Notes: generated by a model not told the origin, from the letters alone. Shown: positions 34,758 to 44,885, numbered from the stretch's first letter. The stretch is 64,000 nucleotides of DNA from Hyphomicrobiaceae bacterium (GCA_020638055.1 JACKJH010000002.1:584750-648749); one strand, 5' to 3'. Made by a program: numbers and translations.

Positions 34758-35288
34758 TCAACTCTTCAACCATTCACCGCACTTGGGTGGTTCTTTTGCG
34801 CCCCAAGGCATGATCGGCACCGTTGAGGTTGAATTTTCCGGAGATCCTTCAATCAACTTGTCGGTATAGGTGACGTAGACGAGCACGTTGCGTTTGGCAT
34901 CGCAGCCTCTCACAATGCGCATCTTCTTGAAGAAGATCGAACGACGCTGCCGGAACGCCTCGTCGCCTTGCTCAAATTTGTCCTTGAACACAATCGGCCC
35001 AACCTGCCTGCAGGAAAGTGATGCGTTGGACAACTCCTCCGCGAGACCCAGCCAACCAATCCAGCCGCCTTTTTCTGGAATCGTAAAATGACATGACACA
35101 CCTTCTACCAACGGATCGTCGATGGCATAAGTCGCCAGCTTGTGGTCTGGCGACAGGAACTTCCACACCGTCGTACGCTTGAAGATGAGCTCTGGGTCGT
35201 CATCTGCGCGCGCGGCGACTGTGAGCCCTGTGGCCCAAGCTGACACGGCCAGGCATGCCAAAAACCAAAAAAACATTCGCATTCGCAT
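34758..35288 (-). CDS. creA: CreA family protein
   Basis: 176 residues from the ATG at 35288 after GAGAGAG. After a signal peptide (FFWFLACLAVSAWATGLTVAARA) the mature protein begins DDDPELIFKRTTVWKFLSPDHKL and contains AIDDPLVEGVSCHFTIPEKGG, SLSCRQVGPI, FFKKMRIVRGCDAKRNVLVYVTYTDKLIEGSP and STVPI. This is the CreA (DUF1131-like catabolite-regulation) family, periplasmic, of unclear function. Four conserved cysteines may form disulfides. Confidence 0.92.
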   Translation of the reverse strand: MRMRMFFWFLACLAVSAWATGLTVAARADDDPELIFKRTTVWKFLSPDHKLATYAIDDPLVEGVSCHFTIPEKGGWIGWLGLAEELSNASLSCRQVGPIVFKDKFEQGDEAFRQRRSIFFKKMRIVRGCDAKRNVLVYVTYTDKLIEGSPENSTSTVPIMPWGAKEPPKCGEWLKS

Positions 35289-35405
35289 AATCTCTCTCGT
35301 TTCGGGCTCGCTACGACACACTTTGTATCGCTGAAAGCGCGAGGTATTTAACGGGTGATGCCACGATGCAAGGCGAACTCTTCACCCGGCAACCGACCCG
35401 TCGTG

Positions 35406-37283
35406 CTATTCCGCCGCTTGGCTTGACGCACCGGCCAGGAAACCACCCGATTGCCGCGCCCACAGGTCTGCGTATAGCCCGCCTCGTTTCAACAGTTCGC
35501 CATGGGTGCCCTGTTCGACGATACGCCCTGCGTCCATGACGATGAGCCGGTCCATCGCCGCGATCGTCGATAGACGATGTGCAATCGCTATAACTGTCTT
35601 GCCAGCCATTAGGTTCATCAACTGCTCTTGGATGGCCGCCTCGACTTCGCTGTCCAGCGCACTGGTGGCTTCATCGAGAATTAGGATCGGCGCGTCCTTC
35701 AAAAGCACCCGGGCAATGGCGATGCGCTGGCGCTGGCCACCTGAAAGTTTTACACCACGTTCGCCAACCTTGGCGTCATAACCGGTGTGCCCCTTAAGGT
35801 CGGTCAGCGTCTCGACAAACTCATGCGCATGCGCCCGCTTGGCCGCGGCAATGGCTTCTTCGTGCGTTGCTTGCGGCCGGCCATAAACGATGTTTTCCAT
35901 CACCGAGCGGTGCAAGAGCGAGGTATCCTGCGTAACCATGCCGATGGCGGCCCGCAGGCTTTCCTGGCTCACCTGGGATATATCCTGCCCGTCGATGAGG
36001 ATGCGGCCTTCTTCCAGATCGTAAAAGCGCAGCAACACCGAGACGAGCGTCGATTTTCCCGCGCCCGAACGCCCGATCAGGCCGACCTTCTCTCCCGGCT
36101 TGATCGTCAATGACAGATTGTCGATCACACCAGGGCCGGCGTTGAACCGGCGATCCTTGCCATAGTTGAAATGGATGTTGTCGTAACGGATTTCACCTTT
36201 CGTCACCGTCAGCGGCTTGGCACCTGATGCATCGGTCACCTCCTGCTCACGCGCCAGCCCCGAGATGCCATCCTGAACTACACCAACGTTCTCAAACAGC
36301 CCCGCAACCTCCCACATGATCCAGTGCGACATACCTTGCAACCGCAGCACCAGTCCGACCGAGAGCGCAATCGCGCCCGTGGTGACGGCATCAACCGACC
36401 ACAGCCAGACAGCAAGCCCGGCAACGCTCGATAACAGCAAGGCGTTGAGTATGTTGAGCACGAACGTCAGCCACGTAACGAGGCGCATTTGCCGGTAAAC
36501 GGTGCCCAGGAATGACGCCATCGAGTCACGCGCATAAAAATCTTCACGCTCAGCATGGGCAAACATCTTGACCGTCTGGATATTGGTATAGCTGTCGACT
36601 ACGCGCCCGGTCATGATCGATCGCGCATCGGCCTGCTCGGTGGAAATCCTGCCAAGCCTGGGAACGAAATAACGCATCGCACCGATGTAAGCAGCGAGCC
36701 AGACGATCATTGGCACAGCCAGCCGCGGGTCCGTCATTGCAAAAACCGTGACGCCGCCCAGAAAGTAGACCGTCACATAGACGAGCACCTCGGCAATCTT
36801 CATCACGACCTCCCGCACGGCGACGGACGTCTGCATCACCTTCGCCGCAATGCGGCCAGCAAAATCGTTCTGGAAATAGGACAGCGACTGGCGCAGCACA
36901 TAGCGATGCGCCATCCACCGCGTGCGCATGGCGAAGTTGCCCATCAACCCTTGGTGCACGAGTGTTTCGTAAACGAGTTTCAGGCCCGGAAGCAAAACCA
37001 GCACAAATGCCGCCATGGCCAGCAGGAAGCCGCCATGTTGCGACCAGACCGTGGCCCGGTCCACTGTCGCGAGCCAGTCGACAATCCGACCGAGAAACGC
37101 AAACAGCGATACTTCGCCAAGCGCAATCACTGCCCCCAGACCGGCCGAAGCAGCAAGTAGCGGGAAAAAGGGACGGGTGTAATGGACGACGAACGGCCAG
37201 AAGCGCGACGGCGGCATCTCAGGCACCGTTTCGGGAAACGGCACAGTAACCCGCTCGATCCAACTGAAAAATCTCTCAATCAT
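35406..37283 (-). CDS. ABC exporter, fused membrane and ATP-binding domains
   Basis: 625 residues. Residues about 25-330 form a six-helix exporter membrane domain. The C-terminal 240 residues are the ATPase: Walker A GRSGAGKST, Q-loop GMVTQDTSLL, signature LSGGQRQR, Walker B ILILDEATSALDSE and H-loop AHRLST. It resembles MsbA-type half-transporters that work as homodimers to export lipids, peptides or drugs; the substrate is unknown. It stands alone, convergent with none and 118 bp from creA. Confidence 0.93.
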   Translation of the reverse strand: MIERFFSWIERVTVPFPETVPEMPPSRFWPFVVHYTRPFFPLLAASAGLGAVIALGEVSLFAFLGRIVDWLATVDRATVWSQHGGFLLAMAAFVLVLLPGLKLVYETLVHQGLMGNFAMRTRWMAHRYVLRQSLSYFQNDFAGRIAAKVMQTSVAVREVVMKIAEVLVYVTVYFLGGVTVFAMTDPRLAVPMIVWLAAYIGAMRYFVPRLGRISTEQADARSIMTGRVVDSYTNIQTVKMFAHAEREDFYARDSMASFLGTVYRQMRLVTWLTFVLNILNALLLSSVAGLAVWLWSVDAVTTGAIALSVGLVLRLQGMSHWIMWEVAGLFENVGVVQDGISGLAREQEVTDASGAKPLTVTKGEIRYDNIHFNYGKDRRFNAGPGVIDNLSLTIKPGEKVGLIGRSGAGKSTLVSVLLRFYDLEEGRILIDGQDISQVSQESLRAAIGMVTQDTSLLHRSVMENIVYGRPQATHEEAIAAAKRAHAHEFVETLTDLKGHTGYDAKVGERGVKLSGGQRQRIAIARVLLKDAPILILDEATSALDSEVEAAIQEQLMNLMAGKTVIAIAHRLSTIAAMDRLIVMDAGRIVEQGTHGELLKRGGLYADLWARQSGGFLAGASSQAAE

Positions 37284-37680
37284 CTCGGCTTACACCAACT
37301 TTTTCGAACCCTGGCCCGTTTTAATCTGGCAACCAGCGCTTCAGCGTTAGATAGGTCGTCATATCGCGTTTGACACGGGTGTCAGTCGCAGCAAGACCCG
37401 CCTGCGTTCAAATTGCAGCGCCTTGCAAACCCCGCTTTTGACGCGATCAGCCCGCAAAATCCGGGAGCAAATTACAGGCATTCCGCCTTGCATCGGCCGC
37501 AGGCCTGCCCGCCTGCATTCGTGGCAACCATGCCATGCTAAAGATGGTACCGTTGCCCGCTGCCGCGTCCCGCGATAAGGGTCCACAGTGTCGAAACGAC
37601 GACGAACCAGCAACCTTGCTTATCGCAGCACGATTTGACGCGCGTTTGCGACCGGCAAGCCAATGCCATGAGAGAACCCG
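37284..37680. other. Intergenic region between divergent ABC exporter and hemF
   Basis: About 400 bp, likely holding both promoters. The only structure noticed is TGACAC-GG-GTGTCA at 37371-37384, a 6-bp inverted repeat that could bind a regulator. It is not an FNR-type box. Confidence 0.4.
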
Positions 37681-38592
37681 ATGCCGCTACCGTCCGAGAC
37701 TGAGCTTGAAAACATGAAAACCCGTGCCAGAAGCTGGTTTGAAAGTCTCCGCGACGACATTTGCTCTGCCTTTGAAAAGCTGGAGGACGACCTACCACCT
37801 GGCGTCCAATATTCGCTGAGGCCTGCGGGGCGGTTTGAACGCACACCTTGGGAGCGGACCGATGCCACGGGCGCGCCCGGCGGTGGCGGTGTGATGAGCA
37901 TGATGTCTGGCCGCGTCTTTGAAAAAGTCGGCGTTCATACCTCGACCGTCCACGGTGAATTCGCGCCGGAATTCAGGGCGCAAATTCCAGGAGCAGAGGA
38001 CAATCCGAATTTCTGGGCGTCTGGCATCTCACTCATTGCACACATGCAAAATCCCAACGTGCCTGCCGTACACATGAACACGCGCATGGTCGTGACATCG
38101 AAATGGTGGTTCGGCGGTGGCGCAGACCTGACACCGGTTCTCGAAAAACGGCGCACGCAGGACGATCCAGATACAAATGCCTTCCATGCCGCGATGAAAG
38201 GTGCGTGCACCGGTCACGACATCGCCGACTATAACAAGTTCAAAACCTGGTGCGACGAATATTTCTATCTTCCGCACCGCAAGGAAATGCGCGGCATCGG
38301 CGGCATTTTTTATGATTACATCACACCTGGCGAAGACGATGGCGGCTATGAGGCAGCACTCGCCTTCACGCAAGACGTGGGCCGTGCCTTTCTCGACATA
38401 TACCCCAAGCTTGTTGAGAAAAATTTTGCAACCGACTGGACCGAAGCGCATCGTGACGAACAGTTGATCCGCCGTGGCCGCTACGTCGAATTCAATCTGC
38501 TCTACGATCGCGGCACGACGTTCGGCCTGAAAACGGGTGGCAACGTCGCCTCGATCCTGTCGTCGATGCCACCACTGGTGCGTTGGCCTTGA
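37681..38592 (+). CDS. hemF: Oxygen-dependent coproporphyrinogen III oxidase
   Basis: 303 residues. It decarboxylates coproporphyrinogen III to protoporphyrinogen IX using O2, in the cytosol. Motifs: GGVMSMMSGRVFEKVGVHTSTVHGEF, VHMNTRMVVTSKWWFGGGADLTP, FHAAMKGACTGH, HRKEMRGIGGIFYDYI and RRGRYVEFNLLYDRGTTFGLKTGGNVASILSSMPP. The haem product serves the many cytochromes encoded in this window. Confidence 0.97.
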   Translation: MPLPSETELENMKTRARSWFESLRDDICSAFEKLEDDLPPGVQYSLRPAGRFERTPWERTDATGAPGGGGVMSMMSGRVFEKVGVHTSTVHGEFAPEFRAQIPGAEDNPNFWASGISLIAHMQNPNVPAVHMNTRMVVTSKWWFGGGADLTPVLEKRRTQDDPDTNAFHAAMKGACTGHDIADYNKFKTWCDEYFYLPHRKEMRGIGGIFYDYITPGEDDGGYEAALAFTQDVGRAFLDIYPKLVEKNFATDWTEAHRDEQLIRRGRYVEFNLLYDRGTTFGLKTGGNVASILSSMPPLVRWP

Positions 38593-38610
38593 GGTGAAAT
38601 CAACCACACG

Positions 38611-38648
38611 ATTTAAAAAGGTCCCGAAACGCCATGTTCGGGACCCTT
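38611..38648. terminator. Terminator between convergent hemF and fdhA
   Basis: GGTCCCGAA (38620-38628) and TTCGGGACC (38637-38645) form a 9-bp stem. The minus-strand side is followed by CTTTTTAAA, so it fits the fdhA transcript best; the plus side has only CTTGTTT. Confidence 0.8.
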
Positions 38649-38688
38649 GTTTCAAGCGTGGATAAGCAGGCTTATAAGAAAGCCTGCG

Positions 38689-41490
38689 CTACTCGGCAGC
38701 GTCGGCTCGTTCGGCTTCCTTGGGCTGCTCGACCTTTTCAACTTTGCACGCGCAGAACTTGAACTCGGGGATCTTGCCCATCGGGTCGAGCTGTGGATTG
38801 GTGAGCGCGTTGGCCGGTGCTTCGGCAAAGGCAAACGGAATGAACACCATGCCTTGCGCCGTATCGCGATCAGCGCGTGCCTTCAGCACGATTTCACCGC
38901 GCCTGGTCGCCACCGCCACCATGTCACCTGGCTCAATGTTCATACGCTCCATGTCACGTGGATTGAGACCGACGATCGCTTCAGGCTCAAGCGCATCGAG
39001 TGTCGTGGAACGCCGTGTCATCGAACCGGTATGCCAATGCTCCAGCAGGCGGCCCGTTGTCAGCACCATTGGATATTCTTCATCGGGAAGTTCGTGCGGC
39101 GCCAGAAGAGAGGCGGGAACAATCTTGGCGCGACCCGACTTGGTTGGGAACGACTGCGAGAAGATGATCTCGTTGCCCGGCTTATCGGGAGCATCGCACG
39201 GATAGGTCACCGCGTCTTCCCGTTCCAGGCGTTCCCACGTGATATTGGCCAGAGATGGCATCACGCGCGTCATTTCGGTGAACACTTCCGAGATGTGAGA
39301 ATAGTTCCAGTCAAGGCCCATGCGCTGCGCAATTTCCTGAATGATCATCCAGTCCTGACGCGCCTCGCCGGGCGGTGAAATCACCGGCCTGCCGATCTGC
39401 ACCTGACGATTGGTATTGGTGAAGGTGCCCCACTTTTCGGCGTGTGCGGAGGCTGGCAGCACAATGTCGGCCTGCCACGCTGTTTCCGTCATGAAGATAT
39501 CCTGCACCACGAACAGCTCAAGCTCGCACAAGGCTTGCCGCGCCTGACGAACGTTGGGATCAGACATCGCCGGGTTCTCGCCCATGATGAACATTGCCTT
39601 AAGCATGCCTTCGTGGATCGAGTGCATGATCTCGATGACCGTCAGGCCACGGTTAGGATCAAGCGTCGTATTCCAGAGCTTTTCGTACTTATGGCGTGTC
39701 TCGTCATCCTCGACCGAGATGTAGTCGGGATAGACCATGGGTATGAGGCCAGCATCCGAAGCACCCTGCACGTTGTTCTGGCCGCGTAGCGGATGCAGCC
39801 CCGTGCCTGGTCGGCCGATCTGACCCGTAACCAGCGCCAACGCGATCAGGCAACGCGAATTATCCGTGCCATGGGTATGCTGCGAAACACCCATGCCCCA
39901 GAAGATGATGGATGCCTGCGAGCGCGCATAAAGCCGGGCCACTTCACGAATGACATCGGCATCTATACCGCAGATCGGCGCCATGCGTTCTGGCGAGAAC
40001 GCGCGCACCTTCGACCTCAGGCCTTCGTAGCCTTCGGTATGTGCCTGCACGTACTGTACATCGACCATGCCCTCTTCGATGATCGTGTGGAGCATGGCAT
40101 TGAGCAGCGCCACATCCTGTGCCGGCTTGAAGTTGAGAACGTGTGTCGCATAGCGCGCCAGACCTGAATGCTGGCCGCGCGGGTCCATGATAATCAGGTT
40201 GGCACCGCGAGCCGCCGCCTGCTTCAGATAGGTCGCGGCAACGGGGTGGTTCTCAGCGGGTCGCGCGCCAATGACGATGATCGTCTCGGCGTCCTTGGCT
40301 GCGGTGAACGGCGCGGTGACGGCGCCGGAATTGACACCTTCCATCAGCGCCGCGACTGAAGAGGCATGGCAAAGACGCGTACAGTGGTCGACGTTATTGG
40401 TGCCAAAACCTTGCCGCACGAGCTTCTGGAAAAGGTAGGCCTCTTCATTCGAGCCCTTTGCCGAACCCAGACCCGCCAGCACAGACGGTCCCCATGTATC
40501 CCTCAACCGCTTGAAGCCGCTGGCAGCCGCATCAAGCGCTTCCTCCCAGGTTGCCTCGCGGAAGACCTCGAGAATTTCGTCACGCGAACGGGGTATCAGG
40601 CACTCGCGCTTGGCCATCCCCTCACGACGAATAAGAGGCTTCGTCAGCCGGTCGGGATGATGAATGTAATCGAACCCGAAGCGCCCCTTGACGCATAGCC
40701 GGTTCTCGTTGGCCGGGCCATTACGTCCGTCGACATAAAGAATACGATCGTCCTTGACGTGTACCGTCGTCTGGCAGCCAACGCCGCAATAAGGACAGAT
40801 CGTCTCGACGCTTTTGTCCTCGTATTCGGTACGCTTGCCCGTTTCTTTGTCGAGCAGTCGTGCTTCCATCAACGCACCTGTCGGACAGGCCTGCACACAC
40901 TCTCCACAAGCCACACAGGTCGACGTGCCCATCGGATCATCAAAGTCGAACACGACCTTGGCGCCATGCCCCCTGTAGGCCATACCGATGACGTCGTTCA
41001 TCTGTACTTCACGGCACGCACGCATGCACAAATTACAATTGATGCAGGCATCCAGATTGACGGCGATCGCAGCGTGCGAGGTATCTGCGTGCGGCTTTTC
41101 TCCCGCCGGATAACGGCTTGAGGCATCAATTCCCATCTGGTCGACCCATGACCAGAACTTGGATTTGGGATCATGGCCTTCATCGCGCGCGGGCTGGTCC
41201 GACAGCAACAATTCAAACACCATCTCGCGTGACTTCTTGGCGCGTTCGGATGCCGTCTTCACGGTCATTCCGTCGCTAACCTTGCGCTGGCAAGACGCCG
41301 TCAAGACGCGCTCGCCTTCCACTTCGACCATGCACGCGCGGCAATTACCATCGGGCCGATACCCCGGCTCTGGCAGCCAGCACAGGTGCGGAATGCTGGT
41401 GCCCTCGCGCTTGGCGACCTGCCAGATCGTCTCTCCGGCTTCGGCTTCGACCTCCCGACCGTCCAATGTGAACTTGATTTTTTTTGACAT
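38689..41490 (-). CDS. fdhA: NAD-dependent formate dehydrogenase, alpha subunit
   Basis: 933 residues. N-terminal 2Fe-2S domain (Cys37, 50, 53, 67); two 4Fe-4S clusters (CINCNLCMRACR, Cys149-159; CVACGECVQACP, Cys192-202); another 4Fe-4S (Cys232, 235, 239, 266) before the molybdopterin core. The metal ligand is Cys374 in CTRLCHASS, so no selenocysteine is needed. The final domain binds the bis-pterin cofactor (Mo or W). With FdhB it oxidises formate to CO2 and reduces NAD+, resembling the soluble FDH1 of Methylobacterium. It is the last gene of the operon with fdhB and a SucC-like gene; no fdhD or fdsD is adjacent. Confidence 0.96.
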   Translation of the reverse strand: MSKKIKFTLDGREVEAEAGETIWQVAKREGTSIPHLCWLPEPGYRPDGNCRACMVEVEGERVLTASCQRKVSDGMTVKTASERAKKSREMVFELLLSDQPARDEGHDPKSKFWSWVDQMGIDASSRYPAGEKPHADTSHAAIAVNLDACINCNLCMRACREVQMNDVIGMAYRGHGAKVVFDFDDPMGTSTCVACGECVQACPTGALMEARLLDKETGKRTEYEDKSVETICPYCGVGCQTTVHVKDDRILYVDGRNGPANENRLCVKGRFGFDYIHHPDRLTKPLIRREGMAKRECLIPRSRDEILEVFREATWEEALDAAASGFKRLRDTWGPSVLAGLGSAKGSNEEAYLFQKLVRQGFGTNNVDHCTRLCHASSVAALMEGVNSGAVTAPFTAAKDAETIIVIGARPAENHPVAATYLKQAAARGANLIIMDPRGQHSGLARYATHVLNFKPAQDVALLNAMLHTIIEEGMVDVQYVQAHTEGYEGLRSKVRAFSPERMAPICGIDADVIREVARLYARSQASIIFWGMGVSQHTHGTDNSRCLIALALVTGQIGRPGTGLHPLRGQNNVQGASDAGLIPMVYPDYISVEDDETRHKYEKLWNTTLDPNRGLTVIEIMHSIHEGMLKAMFIMGENPAMSDPNVRQARQALCELELFVVQDIFMTETAWQADIVLPASAHAEKWGTFTNTNRQVQIGRPVISPPGEARQDWMIIQEIAQRMGLDWNYSHISEVFTEMTRVMPSLANITWERLEREDAVTYPCDAPDKPGNEIIFSQSFPTKSGRAKIVPASLLAPHELPDEEYPMVLTTGRLLEHWHTGSMTRRSTTLDALEPEAIVGLNPRDMERMNIEPGDMVAVATRRGEIVLKARADRDTAQGMVFIPFAFAEAPANALTNPQLDPMGKIPEFKFCACKVEKVEQPKEAERADAAE

Positions 41491-41580
41491 GATCTCGTCT
41501 CTCGCGGATCTAGTTGGGTTCGTGTTCCAATTCGTCCGCTACGGCGCTGCGGACGCTCGAATTCAGCTAAGCGCACAGGA

Positions 41581-43329
41581 TCACTTAAGATCCTCTGGAA
41601 AGAACTTTATCACCGACGCAAGCGGATTTGAGGCCGCCTGGCCAAGACCGCAGATGGATGCATCACGCATCACCTGGCTCAGATCATCCAGAAGCGGCTT
41701 GTCCCATTTATCCGACGACATCAACTTTACCGCTTTTTCAGTGCCGGCGCGGCAGGGCGTGCACTGTCCGCAGCTCTCATCCTCGAAGAAGCGCATGAGG
41801 TTGCGTGCCACATCCTTCATATCGTCCTTGTCCGAAAGGATAACAACTGCATGCGAGCCGACAAAGCAGCCATGTTTTTCAAGTTGGCCGAAATCCAAGG
41901 GAATGTCGCCCATCGATGCTGGTAGGATGCCTCCGGACGCACCACCTGGCAGATAACCCTTGAAGGAGTGTCCATCGGCCATGCCACCGCACTGTTCGAT
42001 CAACTCTTCGACAGTCGAACCTGCAGCCGTCAGCACGACGCCAGGATTTTTGACGCGGCCCGACACCGAGTAGGATCGCAACCCCTTTGCACCGTTCTTG
42101 CCCTGAGAGGCAAACCAGTCTGCCCCTTTGGCAATGATTTCAGGGATCCAGTAGAGCGTCTCAACGTTGTTGACGAGCGTTGGACGATCGAAGATGCCCA
42201 CTTCAGCGACATACGGTGGACGATGCCGCGGCAAGCCGCGCTTGCCTTCGATCGACTCGATCATCGCGCTTTCTTCACCGCAGATATATGCGCCAGCGCC
42301 GCGCCGCACAGTAATCTTGGTGTGCCCGGCAAGGCCCGCGGCTTCGACCTTAGGTATTTCGTTCCTGAGGATTTCGAGAACGGCTTGGTATTCATCGCGG
42401 ATGTAGATGAAGACCTCTTCGGCCTCTACCGCCCAAGCGCCGATCAGCATGCCCTCCAGAAAAGCGTGCGGTCGCGTTTCCAGGTAGTGTCGGTCTTTGA
42501 ACGTTCCAGGCTCGCCTTCGTCACCGTTGACAGCCATCAACCTTGGGCCCTTGTAACCTTTGACAAAGCCCCATTTCTTTCCCGTTGGGAAGCCGGCACC
42601 GCCAAGGCCCCTCAAGCCGCCATCTGAAAGCGTCGCGATGACGTCATCAACGCTGCGCTTGCCCGCGATACAATCCTTGAGCACGCCATAGCCGCCCTCG
42701 TCTTGATACGCTTGGAAGGTTTGAAAATCGGGAACGTCAGGATGTGTATGGCCGTGACTGACGCGATCCTTGACCGTTTCGACGGTAGCATTGTCAACGT
42801 GATTATGTCCGACGTGAACAGCAGGTGCAGTATGGCAAGACCCAACACATGGTGCGCGCACGATGCGCACATCGCTCATGTTCGCTTTGTTCAATTCATC
42901 CAGGAGCTGTTCGGCGCCGGCAAGCATGCACGACAGTGAATCACATACGCGGATGGTTGTCTTCGCGGGGCGTTCATCACCGTCTGCTATTACGTCGAAA
43001 TGAGCATAGAACGTTGCCACCTCGTAGACGTCCGCCATCGACGTGTGAAACGCTTCGGCCAACGCTTGCATCATAGCTGCGGAAAGGCAGCCCTGATGAT
43101 CTTGAACCTTGTGCAGGTATTCAATCAGCAGCGGGCGTTCGAATGGCCCTTCGCCGATGATTTCCCGCAAAGCTTTGCGTTCGTCGTCTTTCAGCAACCG
43201 GCCCTTGGGAAACACCAGCGCCTTGCGCCGTCCCGAGCCTGGATGCGGCGAACGTGAACTACCTGCAAAATTCGGGGCTTCACCGTTACCGATATGGCGG
43301 CCATTCCCGCCAAAACCATTTTCCTCCAT
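41581..43329 (-). CDS. fdhB: Formate dehydrogenase beta subunit, NuoE-NuoF fusion
   Basis: 582 residues. Residues about 40-190 are a NuoE-like thioredoxin-fold domain (EYLHKVQDHQGCLSAAMMQAL, CDSLSCMLAG, CVGSCHTAPAV) with a 2Fe-2S cluster. From about 230 on is NuoF: GLRGLGGAGFPTGKKWGFV and NGDEGEPGTFKDRHYLE (FMN and NADH site), AGAYICGEESAMIESIEGKRG, and the 4Fe-4S loop ESCGQCTPCRAGTEK. The fusion is typical of methylotroph-type FDH. It passes formate electrons to NAD+. Spacing to fdhA is 90 bp and to the SucC-like gene 80 bp. Confidence 0.96.
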   Translation of the reverse strand: MEENGFGGNGRHIGNGEAPNFAGSSRSPHPGSGRRKALVFPKGRLLKDDERKALREIIGEGPFERPLLIEYLHKVQDHQGCLSAAMMQALAEAFHTSMADVYEVATFYAHFDVIADGDERPAKTTIRVCDSLSCMLAGAEQLLDELNKANMSDVRIVRAPCVGSCHTAPAVHVGHNHVDNATVETVKDRVSHGHTHPDVPDFQTFQAYQDEGGYGVLKDCIAGKRSVDDVIATLSDGGLRGLGGAGFPTGKKWGFVKGYKGPRLMAVNGDEGEPGTFKDRHYLETRPHAFLEGMLIGAWAVEAEEVFIYIRDEYQAVLEILRNEIPKVEAAGLAGHTKITVRRGAGAYICGEESAMIESIEGKRGLPRHRPPYVAEVGIFDRPTLVNNVETLYWIPEIIAKGADWFASQGKNGAKGLRSYSVSGRVKNPGVVLTAAGSTVEELIEQCGGMADGHSFKGYLPGGASGGILPASMGDIPLDFGQLEKHGCFVGSHAVVILSDKDDMKDVARNLMRFFEDESCGQCTPCRAGTEKAVKLMSSDKWDKPLLDDLSQVMRDASICGLGQAASNPLASVIKFFPEDLK

Positions 43330-43409
43330 CCCATCACCTTATTGGTTGTTCTTCTTTTGTGTTGACGTGTGCGAGCGGACTGTCCAATCGCAATAGACTA
43401 TCTTCTAAT

Positions 43410-44597
43410 TCAAGCGGTCGACTGTTGCTGCGATGCGGCCACCACCAGGCGCGCGGCCTCCATCATGTCATTTGCGGCAATGTAGGAAATGCCGTGATTG
43501 GCCAAGACCGTATGGGCGTAACTGGCATTGTTTCCAGCCATACGGATAACGATTGGCGCCTGGCGGTTGGTCTTGCGCAGCGCCACACCCAATCCTTCAG
43601 CGATCGTGTCACAGCGCTGCATCCCGCCCCCATGCACGTTGACCAAGATAGCCTTTACCGAGGGATTCGACGTAATCAACTCTGCGCCATAGGTGACGTC
43701 CAGGCTTGACGCCGTTGTTCTAATGTCCATGAAGTTCGCTGGTTTTCCACCCGCATCAGCAATGCAATCAAGTGTCGCCAGCGACAGACCGGCGCCATTG
43801 ACGACAACACCGATGTCACCATCCATCCGCTGATAATTGATATGGTGGCGTTCGGCGCCCAGCACCAACGGGTCTCCATCTTCCACCTGCGTTGCAGAAC
43901 TCAAGGCAGCGAACGCCGGGTGGCGAAAAAGCGCATTGTCGTCGATACGGACTTTGGCATCGAGTGCCACGAACTTCCCATCCCACGTTATGGCCAAGGG
44001 ATTGATTTCGACCTGCGTCGCATCGAGTGCGACTGCCATGCCTGCCATTTTTTCAAAGATCCGCGCAGCCTCACTGATTGCGGCATGTGGCAGTCCGATC
44101 TGTTCGGCCAGACCAGTAAAATCGCCAGTTGCGCTGCCGTTCTTGATCGTCAACGGCACACTCTTGAGGAGCCCGGGATCGGCAGCAATTCTGCGCTCGA
44201 TGGCGGCGCCACCTGCCCCACTCGCCATCATGCTCAACGCGCCACGCGCTTTTTCCAGGTAAACCGCAGCATAAATTAGCTGCATGGGCGCGAATGCTTC
44301 TTCAATGAGGACCCAGCGGACCCGCTCCCCCCCGACCGGGCCACCTAGCTTCGTGAATGGAAGCGACAACAGATGATTGACGGTCGCTCCAACGCCAGAT
44401 GGTGACGCTGAGAACCGCACCCCTCCGTGCGCCATGCGGTCTGTCGCATGCACTTGCGCCTTCACGACATAGCGCGAAAAGCCCAACCGTTCAGCGATCC
44501 TGGCGGCATCAGCACCGTTGTCGAATATGCGACCTTGCGGGACTGGCACACCGACACGTGCAAGCAGTTCCTTGGCCTGGAATTCGTGGAGATTCAT
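43410..44597 (-). CDS. SucC/MtkA-like ATP-grasp acyl-CoA ligase beta subunit, no partner seen
   Basis: 395 residues. It begins MNLHEFQAKELLARVGVPVPQGRIFD and has the ATP-grasp fold (VVKAQVHATDRMAHGGV, QVEINPLAITWDGKFVALDAKVRID). The C-terminal CoA-ligase domain follows, with GIVVNGAGLSLATLDCIADAGGKPANFMDI-type sequence. Known relatives are beta subunits of succinyl-CoA or malyl-CoA synthetase and need an alpha subunit carrying the phosphorylated His, which is not in this window. It is the first gene of the fdh operon and faces the oxalate transporter across a shared promoter region. It may activate an organic acid to its CoA ester, or have another role. The divergence around AAFAPMQLIYAAVYLE suggests a subgroup. 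Confidence 0.82.
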   Translation of the reverse strand: MNLHEFQAKELLARVGVPVPQGRIFDNGADAARIAERLGFSRYVVKAQVHATDRMAHGGVRFSASPSGVGATVNHLLSLPFTKLGGPVGGERVRWVLIEEAFAPMQLIYAAVYLEKARGALSMMASGAGGAAIERRIAADPGLLKSVPLTIKNGSATGDFTGLAEQIGLPHAAISEAARIFEKMAGMAVALDATQVEINPLAITWDGKFVALDAKVRIDDNALFRHPAFAALSSATQVEDGDPLVLGAERHHINYQRMDGDIGVVVNGAGLSLATLDCIADAGGKPANFMDIRTTASSLDVTYGAELITSNPSVKAILVNVHGGGMQRCDTIAEGLGVALRKTNRQAPIVIRMAGNNASYAHTVLANHGISYIAANDMMEAARLVVAASQQQSTA

Positions 44598-44875
44598 ATG
44601 TTGTCACTCCACTTCAACACACCTGCCTTCACCGCCCAATCCGTAAAACCAACCAATTGCGCATTCGACTGCCAACCGCAACGCTCGAAAGGGCTAGCAC
44701 CAACCCACCCGATGCGGGAGGTGAGATGCGCGGCGAAACACGCCCGCATTGGCAAAGGTGCCCAGTTGAGGTTAGAATCGCAAACGGGTGTCATTGCTCG
44801 CATCATGGCTTGCGTGGAACCAGCTTAAGCACGAAGGCGGCCCACGGGCTGACCTGAACCACCGAATTTAAAATC

Positions 44876-44885
44876 TGGTATACCA
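44876..44885. promoter_or_regulatory. Candidate GntR operator TGGTATACCA, site 1
   Basis: A perfect 10-bp palindrome in the region between the fdh operon and the transporter. It shares half-site TATACCA with the sites at 45103 and 48650 and matches the general FCD-type GntR operator shape. It lies about 280 bp from the start of the SucC-like gene. Confidence 0.5.

Noticed and set aside
37371..37384. TGACAC-GG-GTGTCA as an FNR box before hemF
   Set aside because: It does not match the TTGAT-N4-ATCAA pattern; recorded only as a possible short inverted repeat.
38689..41490. Selenocysteine formate dehydrogenase
   Set aside because: The metal-binding position is encoded as Cys (CTRLCHASS) and the frame is continuous.
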